A DNA stretch of 64,000 bases, taken from positions 1 to 64,000 of the forward strand of contig CAZUKP010000010.1 in NCBI GenBank assembly GCA_964620915.1, read 5' to 3'. This DNA comes from Hyphomicrobium_A sp964620915 (GTDB taxonomy: Bacteria; Pseudomonadota; Alphaproteobacteria; Rhizobiales; Hyphomicrobiaceae). The position numbers and the translations under genes were made by a program. Below, piece after piece: positions 24,449 through 33,901 of the stretch. The notes below the pieces were generated by a model. The model did not search any database. It was not told the DNA's origin and was given only the letters and a program-made list of their open reading frames with translations. The stretch's first letter is position 1, and each line of letters opens with the position of its first letter.

Positions 24449-25390
24449 ATGACAAAGCCGAAGGTTTTCATCGACGGTGAGGCCGGCACGACCGGCCTCC
24501 AAATCCGGCAGAGGCTCGAAAAGCTTCCTGGCGTTGAGGTTCGCAGCATCGATCCCGACAAGCGCAAGGATGCGGGCGCACGCAAGGCGCTCATGGCCGA
24601 GGTCGATCTCGTCATCCTCTGCTTGCCGGATGACGCCGCGCGCGAGGCTGTCGCGCTTGCTGGTGAATTGGGAGATTCTGGCCCCGCCATTCTTGATGCT
24701 TCGACGGCGCACCGGGTCGCGCCCGGTTGGGTCTATGGTTTTGCCGAACTGAAGAAATCTCACGCCGACGAGATCAAATCAGCAAAGCGCGTGGCCAACC
24801 CAGGTTGCTATCCGACCGGCGCCATTGCACTCATTCGGCCGCTCATCGATGCGGGCATCCTTGGACGTGACCAACCCGTGTCGATCAATGCCGTGAGCGG
24901 CTATTCCGGTGGCGGCCGCTCGATGATCGAAGCCTTCGAGGCGGGAAAGGCCCCCTCGTTCGAGCTCTATGCGCTTGGGCTCGTGCACAAGCACATCTCA
25001 GAGTTGATGGAATACACCGGGCTAAAGCAGCGGCCGCTGTTCGTCCCCTCGGTCGGCAAGTTCCGGCAAGGCATGCTTGTCTCAGTGCCGCTCCATCTCG
25101 ACTCGTTGCAGGGCAAGCCATCCCTGCAGGACCTGGCACAGGCGCTTGAGGCGCACTACCAGGATCAGCCATCAATCCACGTGGTGCCGGGCGCTGGCAC
25201 CGCAATGAGCCAGCTCGAGCCCGAGGCGCTCAACGAGACGGACGAGATGGAGCTGTTCGTGTTTGGAAATTCTGAGCACGGTCACGCCCTACTCGTTGCC
25301 CGGTTGGACAATCTCGGCAAGGGTGCCGCTGGTGCCGCCGTACAGAACCTTCAGTTGATGCTCGGTCTCGATGGTGAAGCGGGCCGCTGA
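24449..25390 (+). CDS. argC: N-acetyl-gamma-glutamyl-phosphate reductase (type 2)
   Basis: NADPH-dependent reductase of arginine biosynthesis. The 313-residue length and opening KVFIDGEAGTTGLQIRQRL mark the shorter type 2 class common in alphaproteobacteria. The catalytic cysteine is in ANPGCYPTGAIAL, and the substrate-binding VSGYSGGGRSMIEAFE follows. Placement downstream of rpsI is usual in the order, here separated by the TerC gene. Confidence 0.96.
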   Translation: MTKPKVFIDGEAGTTGLQIRQRLEKLPGVEVRSIDPDKRKDAGARKALMAEVDLVILCLPDDAAREAVALAGELGDSGPAILDASTAHRVAPGWVYGFAELKKSHADEIKSAKRVANPGCYPTGAIALIRPLIDAGILGRDQPVSINAVSGYSGGGRSMIEAFEAGKAPSFELYALGLVHKHISELMEYTGLKQRPLFVPSVGKFRQGMLVSVPLHLDSLQGKPSLQDLAQALEAHYQDQPSIHVVPGAGTAMSQLEPEALNETDEMELFVFGNSEHGHALLVARLDNLGKGAAGAAVQNLQLMLGLDGEAGR

Positions 25391-25406
25391 GCGCGTCGTG
25401 TTCTTC

Positions 25407-26468
25407 TTATTCTGACGAGCGCAGGACCCGGTGGACGTGAAGCACGGCGACGCCAACGACGAGCGCGGCTCCCGCCTGATGGGCGAGCCCCAGCGGCAGT
25501 GCCACGTTTGACAGAAGCGTCCAAATGCCGAGACACATTTGGGCAACCACCGCGGCGACCAGAAAGCCTGCCGAGCGCACAAGGCGCTCATCATCCGCCG
25601 TGCGCCCAACCGCGATGAGATGCCAGAGAGCAAGGACAACCAGAACATAGGCGACGAGGCGGTGGTCGAACTGGACCGTCGTCACGTTCTCAAAAAAATT
25701 GAGATACCAGGGGCTCATGATTCCGAGCCCCGATGGTATCAGCTCTCCATCCATCAACGGCCACGTGTTGTAGGTGAGGCCCGCCTTGAGGCCGGCGACC
25801 AATGCGCCGAGCCCCGATTGTACAAAGACCAGCGCAAGCAGCACCGCTGCCAACCGCCGCTGTGCCAAGCTCACTGTCTGCAAGCGTACCGTGCCCGATG
25901 AGGGTGAAAGGTCGAGCGCAAGCCAAATCAGAAGTGCGAATATCGATAGCGCAATCAGCAGGTGGATGGCGAGGCGGTATTGGCTAACGTCGATGCGATC
26001 GACGAGACCGGACATCACCATGTACCAGCCAATCGCGCCTTGGAGTCCACCCAGCGCAAATACACCGAGGCACTTCCAAGCAAAGCCAGGGCGCAGATTT
26101 CCCGAAATCCAGAACCACGCAAATGGAAGCGCGAAAGCAATGCCGATGAAGCGGCCCAGAAAGCGGTGGGTCCACTCCCACCAATAGATGAACTCAAACT
26201 CTCCAAGCGTCATGCCCGCGTTGACGATGGCGTACTCTGGAATGGCTTTGTATTTCTCAAACGCCTCTCGCCAGTCCGCTTCATTGAGCGGCGGGATCGC
26301 GCCAAGGATCGGCTGCCATTCGGTGATCGAGAGGCCTGAATCCGTCAGGCGCGTTGCCCCACCCACAACGATCATTGCAAACACGAGGAAAGCGACAAGC
26401 CATAGCCAAATCCGAACGGCCGTGTCGGACGTGTCGCTCATCGGTGCTGCTGAATATGTTTGCGCCAT
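25407..26468 (-). CDS. ctaA: Haem A synthase (COX15/CtaA)
   Basis: Inner-membrane mono-oxygenase that converts haem O to haem A for aa3-type cytochrome oxidase. About 353 residues and eight helices. Conserved haem ligand regions are WEWTHRFLGRFIG, YRLAIHLLIALS, FDHRLVAYVLV and GLAHQAGAALVVG; the loop GGATRLTDSGLSITEWQPI is diagnostic. The ATG at 26468 is used; the upstream TTG at 26471 gains only one residue. The other ctaB/ctaG/cox genes are not in this window. Confidence 0.96.
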   Translation of the reverse strand: MAQTYSAAPMSDTSDTAVRIWLWLVAFLVFAMIVVGGATRLTDSGLSITEWQPILGAIPPLNEADWREAFEKYKAIPEYAIVNAGMTLGEFEFIYWWEWTHRFLGRFIGIAFALPFAWFWISGNLRPGFAWKCLGVFALGGLQGAIGWYMVMSGLVDRIDVSQYRLAIHLLIALSIFALLIWLALDLSPSSGTVRLQTVSLAQRRLAAVLLALVFVQSGLGALVAGLKAGLTYNTWPLMDGELIPSGLGIMSPWYLNFFENVTTVQFDHRLVAYVLVVLALWHLIAVGRTADDERLVRSAGFLVAAVVAQMCLGIWTLLSNVALPLGLAHQAGAALVVGVAVLHVHRVLRSSE

Positions 26469-26621
26469 CAACTCGGCTGTCCTCAGAGATCCAACCCCAT
26501 GCTCGCCGCCTGATAGGCATACTGGGCCAAAGGATCAATGCGCCTTAGGCGCGCGGGAGGGCGTATGGCAAGATCGCGAGGAGACCTGCTGACGAAGGAA
26601 TTGCAGTTCCACGCCGGAAGA

Positions 26622-27752
26622 TCAGCGGATGAGCCGCAAATGATTGTCGAAGGCGCGCCCGGGAAAGGACATCGTCGTCAAATGCGTGTGATCAGGGCGT
26701 TCCGTCTGCACCACGCCCATGCCTGAGCTCAGCGCAAATTCCCGATCCGAAATGCCAATGATCCCGCAACCGTCCGTCAGCTGGGTCTCGCTGATCACCG
26801 ACGCCTGCTCCGTATCAACATAAACGATGCGTCCTGCGCGCGGGGCGGAGGCGGCAAGCACACGGCCATCGCCGCTGATGGCCACCGCGCCGATATAGCC
26901 TTTCAGTGCCGCACCAAGTGGGCTGTCCGTCTCCAAAATGCTCAGGGGCGAATCCATGCCCGCCCTGCCGATCAGCTCCGGCACGTCGTCCGGCGCACCT
27001 TCCCATTGCCCGCCAAACCAAACGGCACCGCTTGCGTCAGCCGCAAGATGGCGAATTGAGAGTTTATGCAGCGCGCCACTTTGCATGTGCTGGGCCCTGA
27101 GCTCTCCCGATGCGCTATCGATGAAGGCGAGCGACGGCTCCATGGTCTCGACATTGAGTTTCTCGCGACCGCTCTCGACGTGGGTTTCGATGCCGCCATT
27201 GGCAACGGCCAATGTCTTTCCATCAGAGAGAAGGATCACCTGATGCGGGCCGATGCCGTACGTCGGCACCTCGCCGAGGCGCTCAAATCTGCCGGTCGCA
27301 TCGTAAACGCCGAGCAAACCTTGCCTCGTAGCGTTGTCGTGCTCGGTGGCATAGAGCAGGCGCCCGTCTTTAGAGAATACGCCGTGGCCATAGAAGTGCC
27401 GGTTCGCAGGTGTCGTGAATAGAACCGGCTCACGACTACCCTGAATATCGAAAGCGAGCGCAAACGATCCCGGCCGGCGTGCAAAAACCACCGCCATGCG
27501 CCTTGTGGGATCAAGGGCGATATCGTGCCCGCGTCCCTCCAAAGGTATTTCGCGAACGATGAGTCCTTCGAGCGTCAGCACCACAACGGAGTAGCTGCCG
27601 TCGGGTCGCCGGCAGGCCGCGACCAGATCGCCCATCTCACCGTCGTCATCGCCCTCGCGCCCAAGCACACCGGCAAACGCAGGCCAGGACGCCGCAAGCG
27701 TCAGGGTAGTTCCTATTAGGAAATGCCGTCGGTCAATCGCCATCGAGTTCAT
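26622..27752 (-). CDS. DUF1513 beta-propeller-like periplasmic protein
   Basis: A 376-residue exported protein. The start (MAIDRRHFLIGTTLTLAAS) has a twin-arginine-like DRRHF motif and a signal peptide ending AFA. The mature part has the repeated strand pattern of a propeller with RRMAVVFARRPGSFALAFD and GIGPHQVILLSDGKTLAVANGGIETH, the DUF1513 hallmark. In Pseudomonas the homologue closes an imelysin and dihaem-protein cluster, and the same partners are here. Its start overlaps the stop of the short imelysin gene by 20 bases. Role unknown, probably in periplasmic iron handling. Confidence 0.88.
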   Translation of the reverse strand: MNSMAIDRRHFLIGTTLTLAASWPAFAGVLGREGDDDGEMGDLVAACRRPDGSYSVVVLTLEGLIVREIPLEGRGHDIALDPTRRMAVVFARRPGSFALAFDIQGSREPVLFTTPANRHFYGHGVFSKDGRLLYATEHDNATRQGLLGVYDATGRFERLGEVPTYGIGPHQVILLSDGKTLAVANGGIETHVESGREKLNVETMEPSLAFIDSASGELRAQHMQSGALHKLSIRHLAADASGAVWFGGQWEGAPDDVPELIGRAGMDSPLSILETDSPLGAALKGYIGAVAISGDGRVLAASAPRAGRIVYVDTEQASVISETQLTDGCGIIGISDREFALSSGMGVVQTERPDHTHLTTMSFPGRAFDNHLRLIR

Positions 27753-28824
27753 TGAATCCGATTGTCAGTCCCGCGGAGGGTACGATTTTGCGACCGATGA
27801 GACTACGAAGGCCGCTCACATGAAAACGTAAAATGCGCAACTCCCTCGTGCGCTCAGGATCGTCCTTCTTTTCTTTCCCGCTTTCCTGCACGGCATGCGG
27901 AGCATCGCGCGCCAGCCTGCTGAAAGCGTTCTTCATCCAGTCCTTAATCCAAGCATCGTCGTTGGGAACGAACCGCGCAAGTCCCATCGCCTCGAAGTAG
28001 GCCTTGTTGCCAGCGATTGAAGCTGAAGCGTACTGGCTACTGAGCCCAGCGCGCGCAAAGGGTAGTCGCGGCCGCTTCCCGGTCCTTTTTTCGGCAGTGA
28101 TGAGCGGAATGACTACGCGGTCTTGGATGATTTGCAGGCCCGTCAGTAACGCCCTTACGAGCTCGGCGGAGGCTTCAGAAACGGTCTTGTAGCGAGGGTT
28201 GTCCGGACCTGGGCTCAGCATCGTTTCGCGCCAGCCCGTTTCCCCCACCCAGCCAGCAACGACGTTGCCGGCAATCGTCTTGAGATTTTTTGCAATCGCC
28301 ACGGCATAGCCGCAACGGAACCGGGCCTCGGCACCGTCTCCCAGAATCGGGTGCTTATCGCTCGTTAACAGTGCCTCCAATGCCGGAAGTCCCTGGATCG
28401 CCACACTCTTCTTCTCCAGTAGGGCCGGATCAAGAACATCTGGATCTTTGCGCGAAATCGCACGGCGCATCTGCCGATCCACGACGCCACGCGGGTCAGG
28501 CCAAAAGGAAAAACGTTCAGGGCGCGCATCAACGGCCATTGGTCCGAAGCGCAAGAATTCGACTTCCGCCCAGGCCTTCACCGTCTCCGCAAACTGCTCG
28601 CGTGCTGCGCCCAATTGTCTCCCCTGCCCCTCACAAGCCTTCGCAAAATGCGCGGCGAGACGCTCGGTTCGCTGTTTGAGGACTTGAAGACGCGGAACGA
28701 TGTAGCCATCGATTGCGGCCTTGTTCATGGTCGCCAGCGATGGTGTCGCAGGGTCTGCTGCACGCGCTCCCGTCGATGTGACGATGGCCGTGCAAGCAAG
28801 AATGATGAGGATCGTTTTCAGCAC
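27733..28824 (-). CDS. Imelysin-family protein, short paralogue A
   Basis: A 363-residue periplasmic helical-bundle protein of the imelysin (peptidase M75) fold with a signal peptide ending ARA. The start is a GTG with AAAGAG 9 bases upstream. The motif that is GxHxxE in metal-binding imelysins reads GLPALE at residues 145-150, so the His is replaced by Pro while the Glu stays. It ends GFNELDGD, as does paralogue B at 33182 (GFNSLDGD), showing the two are close relatives. It heads a minus-strand unit with the DUF1513 gene and is divergent from the long imelysin. An iron-uptake role is inferred. Confidence 0.88.
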   Translation of the reverse strand: MLKTILIILACTAIVTSTGARAADPATPSLATMNKAAIDGYIVPRLQVLKQRTERLAAHFAKACEGQGRQLGAAREQFAETVKAWAEVEFLRFGPMAVDARPERFSFWPDPRGVVDRQMRRAISRKDPDVLDPALLEKKSVAIQGLPALEALLTSDKHPILGDGAEARFRCGYAVAIAKNLKTIAGNVVAGWVGETGWRETMLSPGPDNPRYKTVSEASAELVRALLTGLQIIQDRVVIPLITAEKRTGKRPRLPFARAGLSSQYASASIAGNKAYFEAMGLARFVPNDDAWIKDWMKNAFSRLARDAPHAVQESGKEKKDDPERTRELRILRFHVSGLRSLIGRKIVPSAGLTIGFNELDGD

Positions 28825-29132
28825 ATTGCGTACTCTTTAGAACCCCTCGAACCTACCGCCGCCGCACCTGTGCCACGCAACGCGCGCCGGGCCAGCGCTA
28901 ATTTTCCATGGAGCGAGTTATGCTTGCCTGACAGCAGCTTCAACGTCGAGCATTGCGGAAGACTTCGGTCAAAAAACATTTCTTGACTTCGCGAGTAATC
29001 AATCATCTTCTCTCACTCGAACGCTGCCATGGACGCTGCCCGCCAAGGCTAGGGCGCAATGTACCCAAGGGCCGTCCATCACATCTTTCAGGGACTCGAG
29101 CCACTCATTCTCGACTAAGAGGAAGCCAGACT
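28825..29132. other. Divergent promoter region of the imelysin cluster
   Basis: 308 bases between the two divergent imelysin units. TTGACT at 28983-28988 could be a -35 for the plus-strand unit. I looked for Fur, RirA and Irr (ICE) boxes and saw only a lone TTTAGAA half-site at 28836 near the minus-strand start. No gene recognised. Confidence 0.5.
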
Positions 29133-30410
29133 ATGCGCAGGATTCTCGTCGCCACCTTGGCCGCCGCAGTATGCATGCCACTTGCCTTGGCGAAAGCGGC
29201 GGATGCGCCGGACGTTTCTGCCGTAGTCGAGACGTACGCGAACATTGCCGAGGCCGGTTACACGGACTCCTTGGCCGGGGCGCGCAAGCTCCAAGAGGCC
29301 GTCAACACCCTCATCAAGGAACCCACCGAGGCGAACCTCAAAGGCGCCCGCGCTGCCTGGGTCAAAGCACGCGTCCCCTACATGCAGACTGAGGCCTTCC
29401 GCTTCGGAAATCCGATCGTTGACGAGTGGGAGGGCAAGGTAAACTCATGGCCACTGGATGAAGGTCTCATCGATTACGTCTCGGGGGAATATGGCGATGA
29501 GTCTCCGGAGAACGATCTTTACGTGGCCAACGTTATTGCCAAGAAGTCCATCAAGATTGGCGGCGAGGAAGTCGACACAACGGTCATCACCAAGGAGCTA
29601 CTTGTCGACAAGCTGCAAGAGGCAGGCTCTGTCGAATCCAACGTCGCGACGGGCTATCACGCAATCGAATTTCTGCTGTGGGGCCAGGACCTCAACGGCA
29701 CGGGCCCCGGCGCAGGAAAACGTCCGGCAACCGACTTTGATCTGAAGAACTGCACGGGCGGCAACTGCGATCGGCGCGCTGAATACCTCAAGGTCGTGAC
29801 CGAGTTGCTCGCCGATGACCTGGAGTGGATGGTCAAGCAATGGGGGCCGACTGGTGCTGCACGGAAAGCCGTTATGGCCGACGGGGGACAAGCCGGCCTG
29901 GTTGCCATCTTCAAGGGCTTGGGTAGCCTGTCTTACGGCGAATTGGCGGGCGAGCGCATGAAGCTCGGCCTACTCATCCATGACCCTGAGGAGGAGCATG
30001 ATTGCTTCTCGGACAATACGCACTATTCGCACTACTACGACGCCAAGGGCATCCAGAACGTTTACCTTGGTAAGTACACGCGAACCGATGGCTCCGTCGT
30101 CTCCGGTCCGAGCCCGTCGGACCTTGTGAAAGCCAAGTCGCCTGAGACGGATGAGCGCACGCGCGCGGCCATCGAGGACTCGATGAAGCGCATGGACACG
30201 ATCGTGAAGCGGGCCAATGGTGGCGAGGCCTACGACCAGATGATCGGCGACGACAATGAGGAGGGAAACCAGGCGGTTGACGCTGCGATCCAAGCACTTG
30301 TCGTGCAGGCCAAGGAGTTTGAGCGCGCCATTGCGGCTTTGGACCTGAGTGCAATTGAGTTTGAAGGGTCCGACAGCCTTGATGCGCCTGGAACGGTCTC
30401 GACGGAATAA
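29133..30410 (+). CDS. Imelysin-family protein, long form with intact metal motif
   Basis: A 425-residue periplasmic protein. The ATG at 29133 has AGAGGAAG upstream and opens a signal peptide (MRRILVATLAAAVCMPLALAKA). It has the paired helical-bundle imelysin fold with the metal motif GYHAIEFLLWG, that is GxHxxE at residues 174-179, and a second conserved segment HDCFSDNTHYSHYYDAKGI. It resembles the iron-regulated imelysins of the Pseudomonas IcmP/PA4370 group. It is first in a plus-strand unit followed by a dihaem protein and a short imelysin. Possible role: periplasmic iron binding for uptake. Confidence 0.92.
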   Translation: MRRILVATLAAAVCMPLALAKAADAPDVSAVVETYANIAEAGYTDSLAGARKLQEAVNTLIKEPTEANLKGARAAWVKARVPYMQTEAFRFGNPIVDEWEGKVNSWPLDEGLIDYVSGEYGDESPENDLYVANVIAKKSIKIGGEEVDTTVITKELLVDKLQEAGSVESNVATGYHAIEFLLWGQDLNGTGPGAGKRPATDFDLKNCTGGNCDRRAEYLKVVTELLADDLEWMVKQWGPTGAARKAVMADGGQAGLVAIFKGLGSLSYGELAGERMKLGLLIHDPEEEHDCFSDNTHYSHYYDAKGIQNVYLGKYTRTDGSVVSGPSPSDLVKAKSPETDERTRAAIEDSMKRMDTIVKRANGGEAYDQMIGDDNEEGNQAVDAAIQALVVQAKEFERAIAALDLSAIEFEGSDSLDAPGTVSTE

Positions 30411-30534
30411 TCGTCGCGCCCGAGTGGTCCTCGCGCGCTTCGACGCTTAGAACAAGCCCGGTGGAGGCGGCACGCAGAACGGCCGCCCAGTCCGGGATCA
30501 GAGCGCCCGGCACCTCGCGCAGGGTGCCTTTGTC

Positions 30535-32067
30535 ATGACGAAAATGCCTTTTGAACCCAAATCGAAGCCGCGAATGTGGCCGCTCCCTATACCAGGTGCA
30601 GCCGCTGCCATCGTAGCGGGCCTTATCTCGACCGCTGGACTCGGAAGCGCCAATCAGCCGGTGAATCCCGTCAAAGCCGATGCAGGCGCCGTGCACGAGC
30701 CCGGCGAGGAGAACCCCGGGGGGAGCGCGACGACGAAAAAGGGCATCACGACCCGCGATGCGTTCTCACAGTCGTCGCACGGCATAGGATTTGGAGGAGA
30801 GGCGCGTTTCAAAATTGGAAACGCGATCTTCCGCAAACTGTGGGTCTCCGCACCGGCCTCAACCAAGAGCTCAGACGGCCTTGGTCCGCTGTATAACTCG
30901 CGCTCCTGTCAGAGCTGCCACTTCAAAGATGGCCGCGGTCATCCTCCCAATGCCAACTTCCCGGACGACTCGGCAGAGTCGATGTTTCTGCGGCTCTCAA
31001 TCCCGCCCGAGACCGACGAACAGCGTGAGGTGTTGGCTTCGCATCGTGCGAACACCATCGGAGAGCCAACGTATGGCGGACAATTGCAGGATGTCGCGAT
31101 TCAGGGCCACGACAACGAAGGCCACATGCACATCACCTACGAGGACGTGCCCGTCGACCTGGACGATGGGACCAAGGTCTCGTTGCGCCGGCCCACATAT
31201 TCGATCGACGACCTCAAGTTCGGGCCGCTCCACCCAAAGGTCATGATGTCGCCGCGCGTGGCGCCGCAAATGATCGGTTTGGGCCTGCTGGAGGCCGTGC
31301 CGGAAGACCAGATCCGTGCATTGGCCGATCCCGCAGACAAAGATGGCGACGGCATCTCCGGGCGCACAAACGAAGTTTGGTCGAAGGAGAACAACAAAGT
31401 CGCTCTTGGCCGATTTGGATGGAAGGCGGGGGAACCATCCATCAAGCAACAAAGTGCTGGGGCGTTCTCCGGTGATATCGGGCTGTCAACGCAGATCAAT
31501 CCCAATCCGTCGGGCGATTGCACCAAGGCGCAAACGTTCTGTCTCAATGCCCCGAATGGAAACACCAAGCGCGATGGTGGCTACGAGGTAAGTCCGAAAC
31601 TTTTGGATTTCGTGACCTTCTATGCGCAAAACCTCGCCGTCCCCAAGCGTCGCAACATCAATGACCCCGAAGTGGCCAAAGGTAAGCAGCTGTTTGCCAA
31701 ATTGGGTTGTAGCTCCTGTCATACGCCCTCACTGACAACGGGCAATGCTGAAGGGCAGCCGCATCTCAGCAATCAGAAGATATGGCCTTATACCGATCTG
31801 CTACTGCATGACATGGGCGAGGGACTTGCCGACAACCGGCCTGAAGGCATGGCCAATGGCCAAGAGTGGCGCACGGCGCCGCTATGGGGCATTGGTTTGA
31901 CAGAAACGGTGAGCGGTCACACTTTCTTCCTGCACGACGGGCGTGCACGAAACATCGAGGAAGCAATCCTTTGGCACGGCGGGGAAGCGCAATCAGCGCG
32001 CGATGGATATGCGGCGTTGCCCAAAGCCGATCGCGAAGCACTCATCCGATTTGTCGAATCTCTTTGA
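30535..32067 (+). CDS. Dihaem cytochrome c peroxidase-like protein (DUF1111)
   Basis: A 510-residue exported cytochrome, often called thiol oxidoreductase. An N-terminal helix (PLPIPGAAAAIVAGLISTAGLGSA) acts as signal or anchor. Two haem-attachment motifs are present: CQSCH at residues 125-129 and CSSCH at 392-396. Between them are conserved DGRGHPPNANF and a calcium-site-like DPADKDGDGISGR. It sits between two imelysin genes, the same arrangement as in Pseudomonas iron-regulated clusters. It may oxidise or reduce iron for the imelysins (inference). Confidence 0.93.
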   Translation: MTKMPFEPKSKPRMWPLPIPGAAAAIVAGLISTAGLGSANQPVNPVKADAGAVHEPGEENPGGSATTKKGITTRDAFSQSSHGIGFGGEARFKIGNAIFRKLWVSAPASTKSSDGLGPLYNSRSCQSCHFKDGRGHPPNANFPDDSAESMFLRLSIPPETDEQREVLASHRANTIGEPTYGGQLQDVAIQGHDNEGHMHITYEDVPVDLDDGTKVSLRRPTYSIDDLKFGPLHPKVMMSPRVAPQMIGLGLLEAVPEDQIRALADPADKDGDGISGRTNEVWSKENNKVALGRFGWKAGEPSIKQQSAGAFSGDIGLSTQINPNPSGDCTKAQTFCLNAPNGNTKRDGGYEVSPKLLDFVTFYAQNLAVPKRRNINDPEVAKGKQLFAKLGCSSCHTPSLTTGNAEGQPHLSNQKIWPYTDLLLHDMGEGLADNRPEGMANGQEWRTAPLWGIGLTETVSGHTFFLHDGRARNIEEAILWHGGEAQSARDGYAALPKADREALIRFVESL

Positions 32068-33182
32068 GGCGCAGAGCGGCGCCGGCTGCGCCCGGTTGGC
32101 AGCTGCTCACTCTTGCATTTGTGGCCCTCCTTGTGGGCTTCACTCCCGCCACCGCTTTCGATGATGCGGCACTCGCCAGGCGGGCGCTAGAACGCCACAT
32201 CCTTCCCGGCTACGAAAACTTCGCCGATGCTGCCAAGACGTTTGCGCACACGGCTTCTGAGCTGTGCCGTAAACCCTCAGAAGCCACGCTTGAGGAGACG
32301 CGCGCAACGGCCCGCGACACACTTCTGGCCTGGGGCCGTATCGAGCACATTCGGTTTGGACCAATTTCCAAAGATCAGCGCTTAGACCGGATGCTGCTCT
32401 ACCCAGCGCCGCGTGGGATTGTCCCCAAGCAGATTGCCCGACTGCTCCGGCAAAAAGACCTGAAGGCCCTTGAGCCCCACAAACTCGCCCACGCAAGCGT
32501 GGCCGTTCAGGGCTTCACAGCAATCGTTCCCGTCCTTTTCGGGAAGGGAAGCAACCAGCTCGCGTTATCAGCGAGCCCCAATTCGTTCCGCTGCCAGTAT
32601 GTTGAAGCACTAGCCGAGGGCATTGCGCAGATCGCCAGTGAAACGCTGGGCGACTGGTCGGGTGCGTTTGGGCAGACCTGGCTAAATCCGGGACCGGAGA
32701 ACCCTGCGTTTCTCAATGCGAAAGAGACAACGCGCGCGCTTTACCGCTCCTACGTCACCGAACTCGAGGTCGCCCGTTTGCAGCGCCTTGCGCCAATGCT
32801 GCAAAACGAAACCGAAAATGGCACACACGCAGAGCCGTTATTCCCAAATAGCGAGTTGGGGCTTCCTTTCATCCTCGCCAACATCGAAGGCTTGCGCTCG
32901 CTACTGACTGAGAGCGGCTTCATCGACGCAACCTGGGCAACGGACGAAAAGGAGCAGACTGCTCAGGCCATTTTGAGAAGCGTCGAAACCGATTTGGGCT
33001 TTTCGATTCGCGCAGGCAAAAGCGCCTTGGCGATAGCGCCCAACGCGCTCGCCGATCCAGAAGCACGCAAGAAGTTGGTGCCCATGACATTCGCACTCAA
33101 GAACGCGGAGGTGACCGGACGATCCGCGCTCGGCACGCTCACAGGGCTCTTCTTGGGTTTCAATTCGTTGGACGGCGACTGA
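32064..33182 (+). CDS. Imelysin-family protein, short paralogue B (TTG start)
   Basis: Periplasmic helical-bundle protein of about 372 residues. No ATG fits; the TTG at 32064 overlaps the preceding stop by 4 bases (TTGA) and opens a plausible signal peptide (RRRAAPAAPGWQLLTLAFVA... ending ATA). The position of the GxHxxE motif reads GFTAIV (residues 150-155), so both metal ligands are lost. The rest aligns with short paralogue A, including LSPGP/LNPGPENP, the PLFPNSELGLPFILANIEGL region and the GFNSLDGD end. Probably a structural or regulatory relative rather than a metal binder. Confidence 0.85.
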   Translation: MRRRAAPAAPGWQLLTLAFVALLVGFTPATAFDDAALARRALERHILPGYENFADAAKTFAHTASELCRKPSEATLEETRATARDTLLAWGRIEHIRFGPISKDQRLDRMLLYPAPRGIVPKQIARLLRQKDLKALEPHKLAHASVAVQGFTAIVPVLFGKGSNQLALSASPNSFRCQYVEALAEGIAQIASETLGDWSGAFGQTWLNPGPENPAFLNAKETTRALYRSYVTELEVARLQRLAPMLQNETENGTHAEPLFPNSELGLPFILANIEGLRSLLTESGFIDATWATDEKEQTAQAILRSVETDLGFSIRAGKSALAIAPNALADPEARKKLVPMTFALKNAEVTGRSALGTLTGLFLGFNSLDGD

Positions 33183-33423
33183 CCGCGCGGAACAGCTGCA
33201 ATCCCAAATGTCAGGCCGCCTCAATTACTGAACGATGCATGCGCCTTCGTGTGCTCAATTCGAGCACAGGCCACGCAATTCGTGCAACCGGTGGAGAACC
33301 TGTGAATAGCGTTCCCATATTTCCATCACGATGACGTCGCCTCAATGCCCGAATCACACTGATTCATGAACACATTGGCTTTCCAAGCCTGAGGGGCAGA
33401 TCACGAAGAGGGAGTTATTGGGG

Positions 33424-33684
33424 ATGAAGGATCTTGAAACGCAGCTGAATGACTTGATCGCTCAGAGCGATCGTGTCGCCGCTGAACTCAATCGGGAGGT
33501 GTTCCTGATCGGGCGCGCGGACGCTGCGATTAACTACCTGAGGACCGTGCGCGAGCAGACGGCCGTGCAGGTTGCAGCGCTTTTGGAGCAGCGCACGGTG
33601 ACCGCGATCCCACCGATGAAATCACGACATACATCGAATGGCGCGGACGATTTTGGCGACTATGATCCCAACTGGCCCAACTAG
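33424..33684 (+). CDS. Small helical protein of unknown function
   Basis: An 86-residue soluble protein. Residues 1-60 form an almost continuous amphipathic helix (LETQLNDLIAQSDRVAAELNREVFLIGR), probably a coiled coil, and the end is acidic (ADDFGDYDPNWPN). The ATG follows GAGGGAG and GGGG; an in-frame TTG lies 6 bases earlier. It stands alone between the imelysin unit and trpC. Family not recognised. Confidence 0.6.
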   Translation: MKDLETQLNDLIAQSDRVAAELNREVFLIGRADAAINYLRTVREQTAVQVAALLEQRTVTAIPPMKSRHTSNGADDFGDYDPNWPN

Positions 33685-33901
33685 GCCGACGTTAAACGAC
33701 AACGTACGAGGCACTTGCCGGCTTGCACAGCCACGCCCTTAACGTGGCGCACAATCGATCGGCATGATGCCTAAGCGACAAAGGTCCGAGGTAGAGGCCG
33801 GGGCGTTGGCGCTCCCCTCTCGGGCATAGGGCGGGTCCAGCCTTGACCAGCGGGACACGCGCGCGTAGCAAGCGACGCGCAACCAGCGTATTGTCCCCAC
33901 C

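Noticed and set aside
28825..29132. Iron-responsive operator (Fur, RirA or Irr) in the imelysin promoter region
   Set aside because: Only a lone TTTAGAA half-site at 28836 and a TGA-N12-TCA pair of the wrong spacing were seen.
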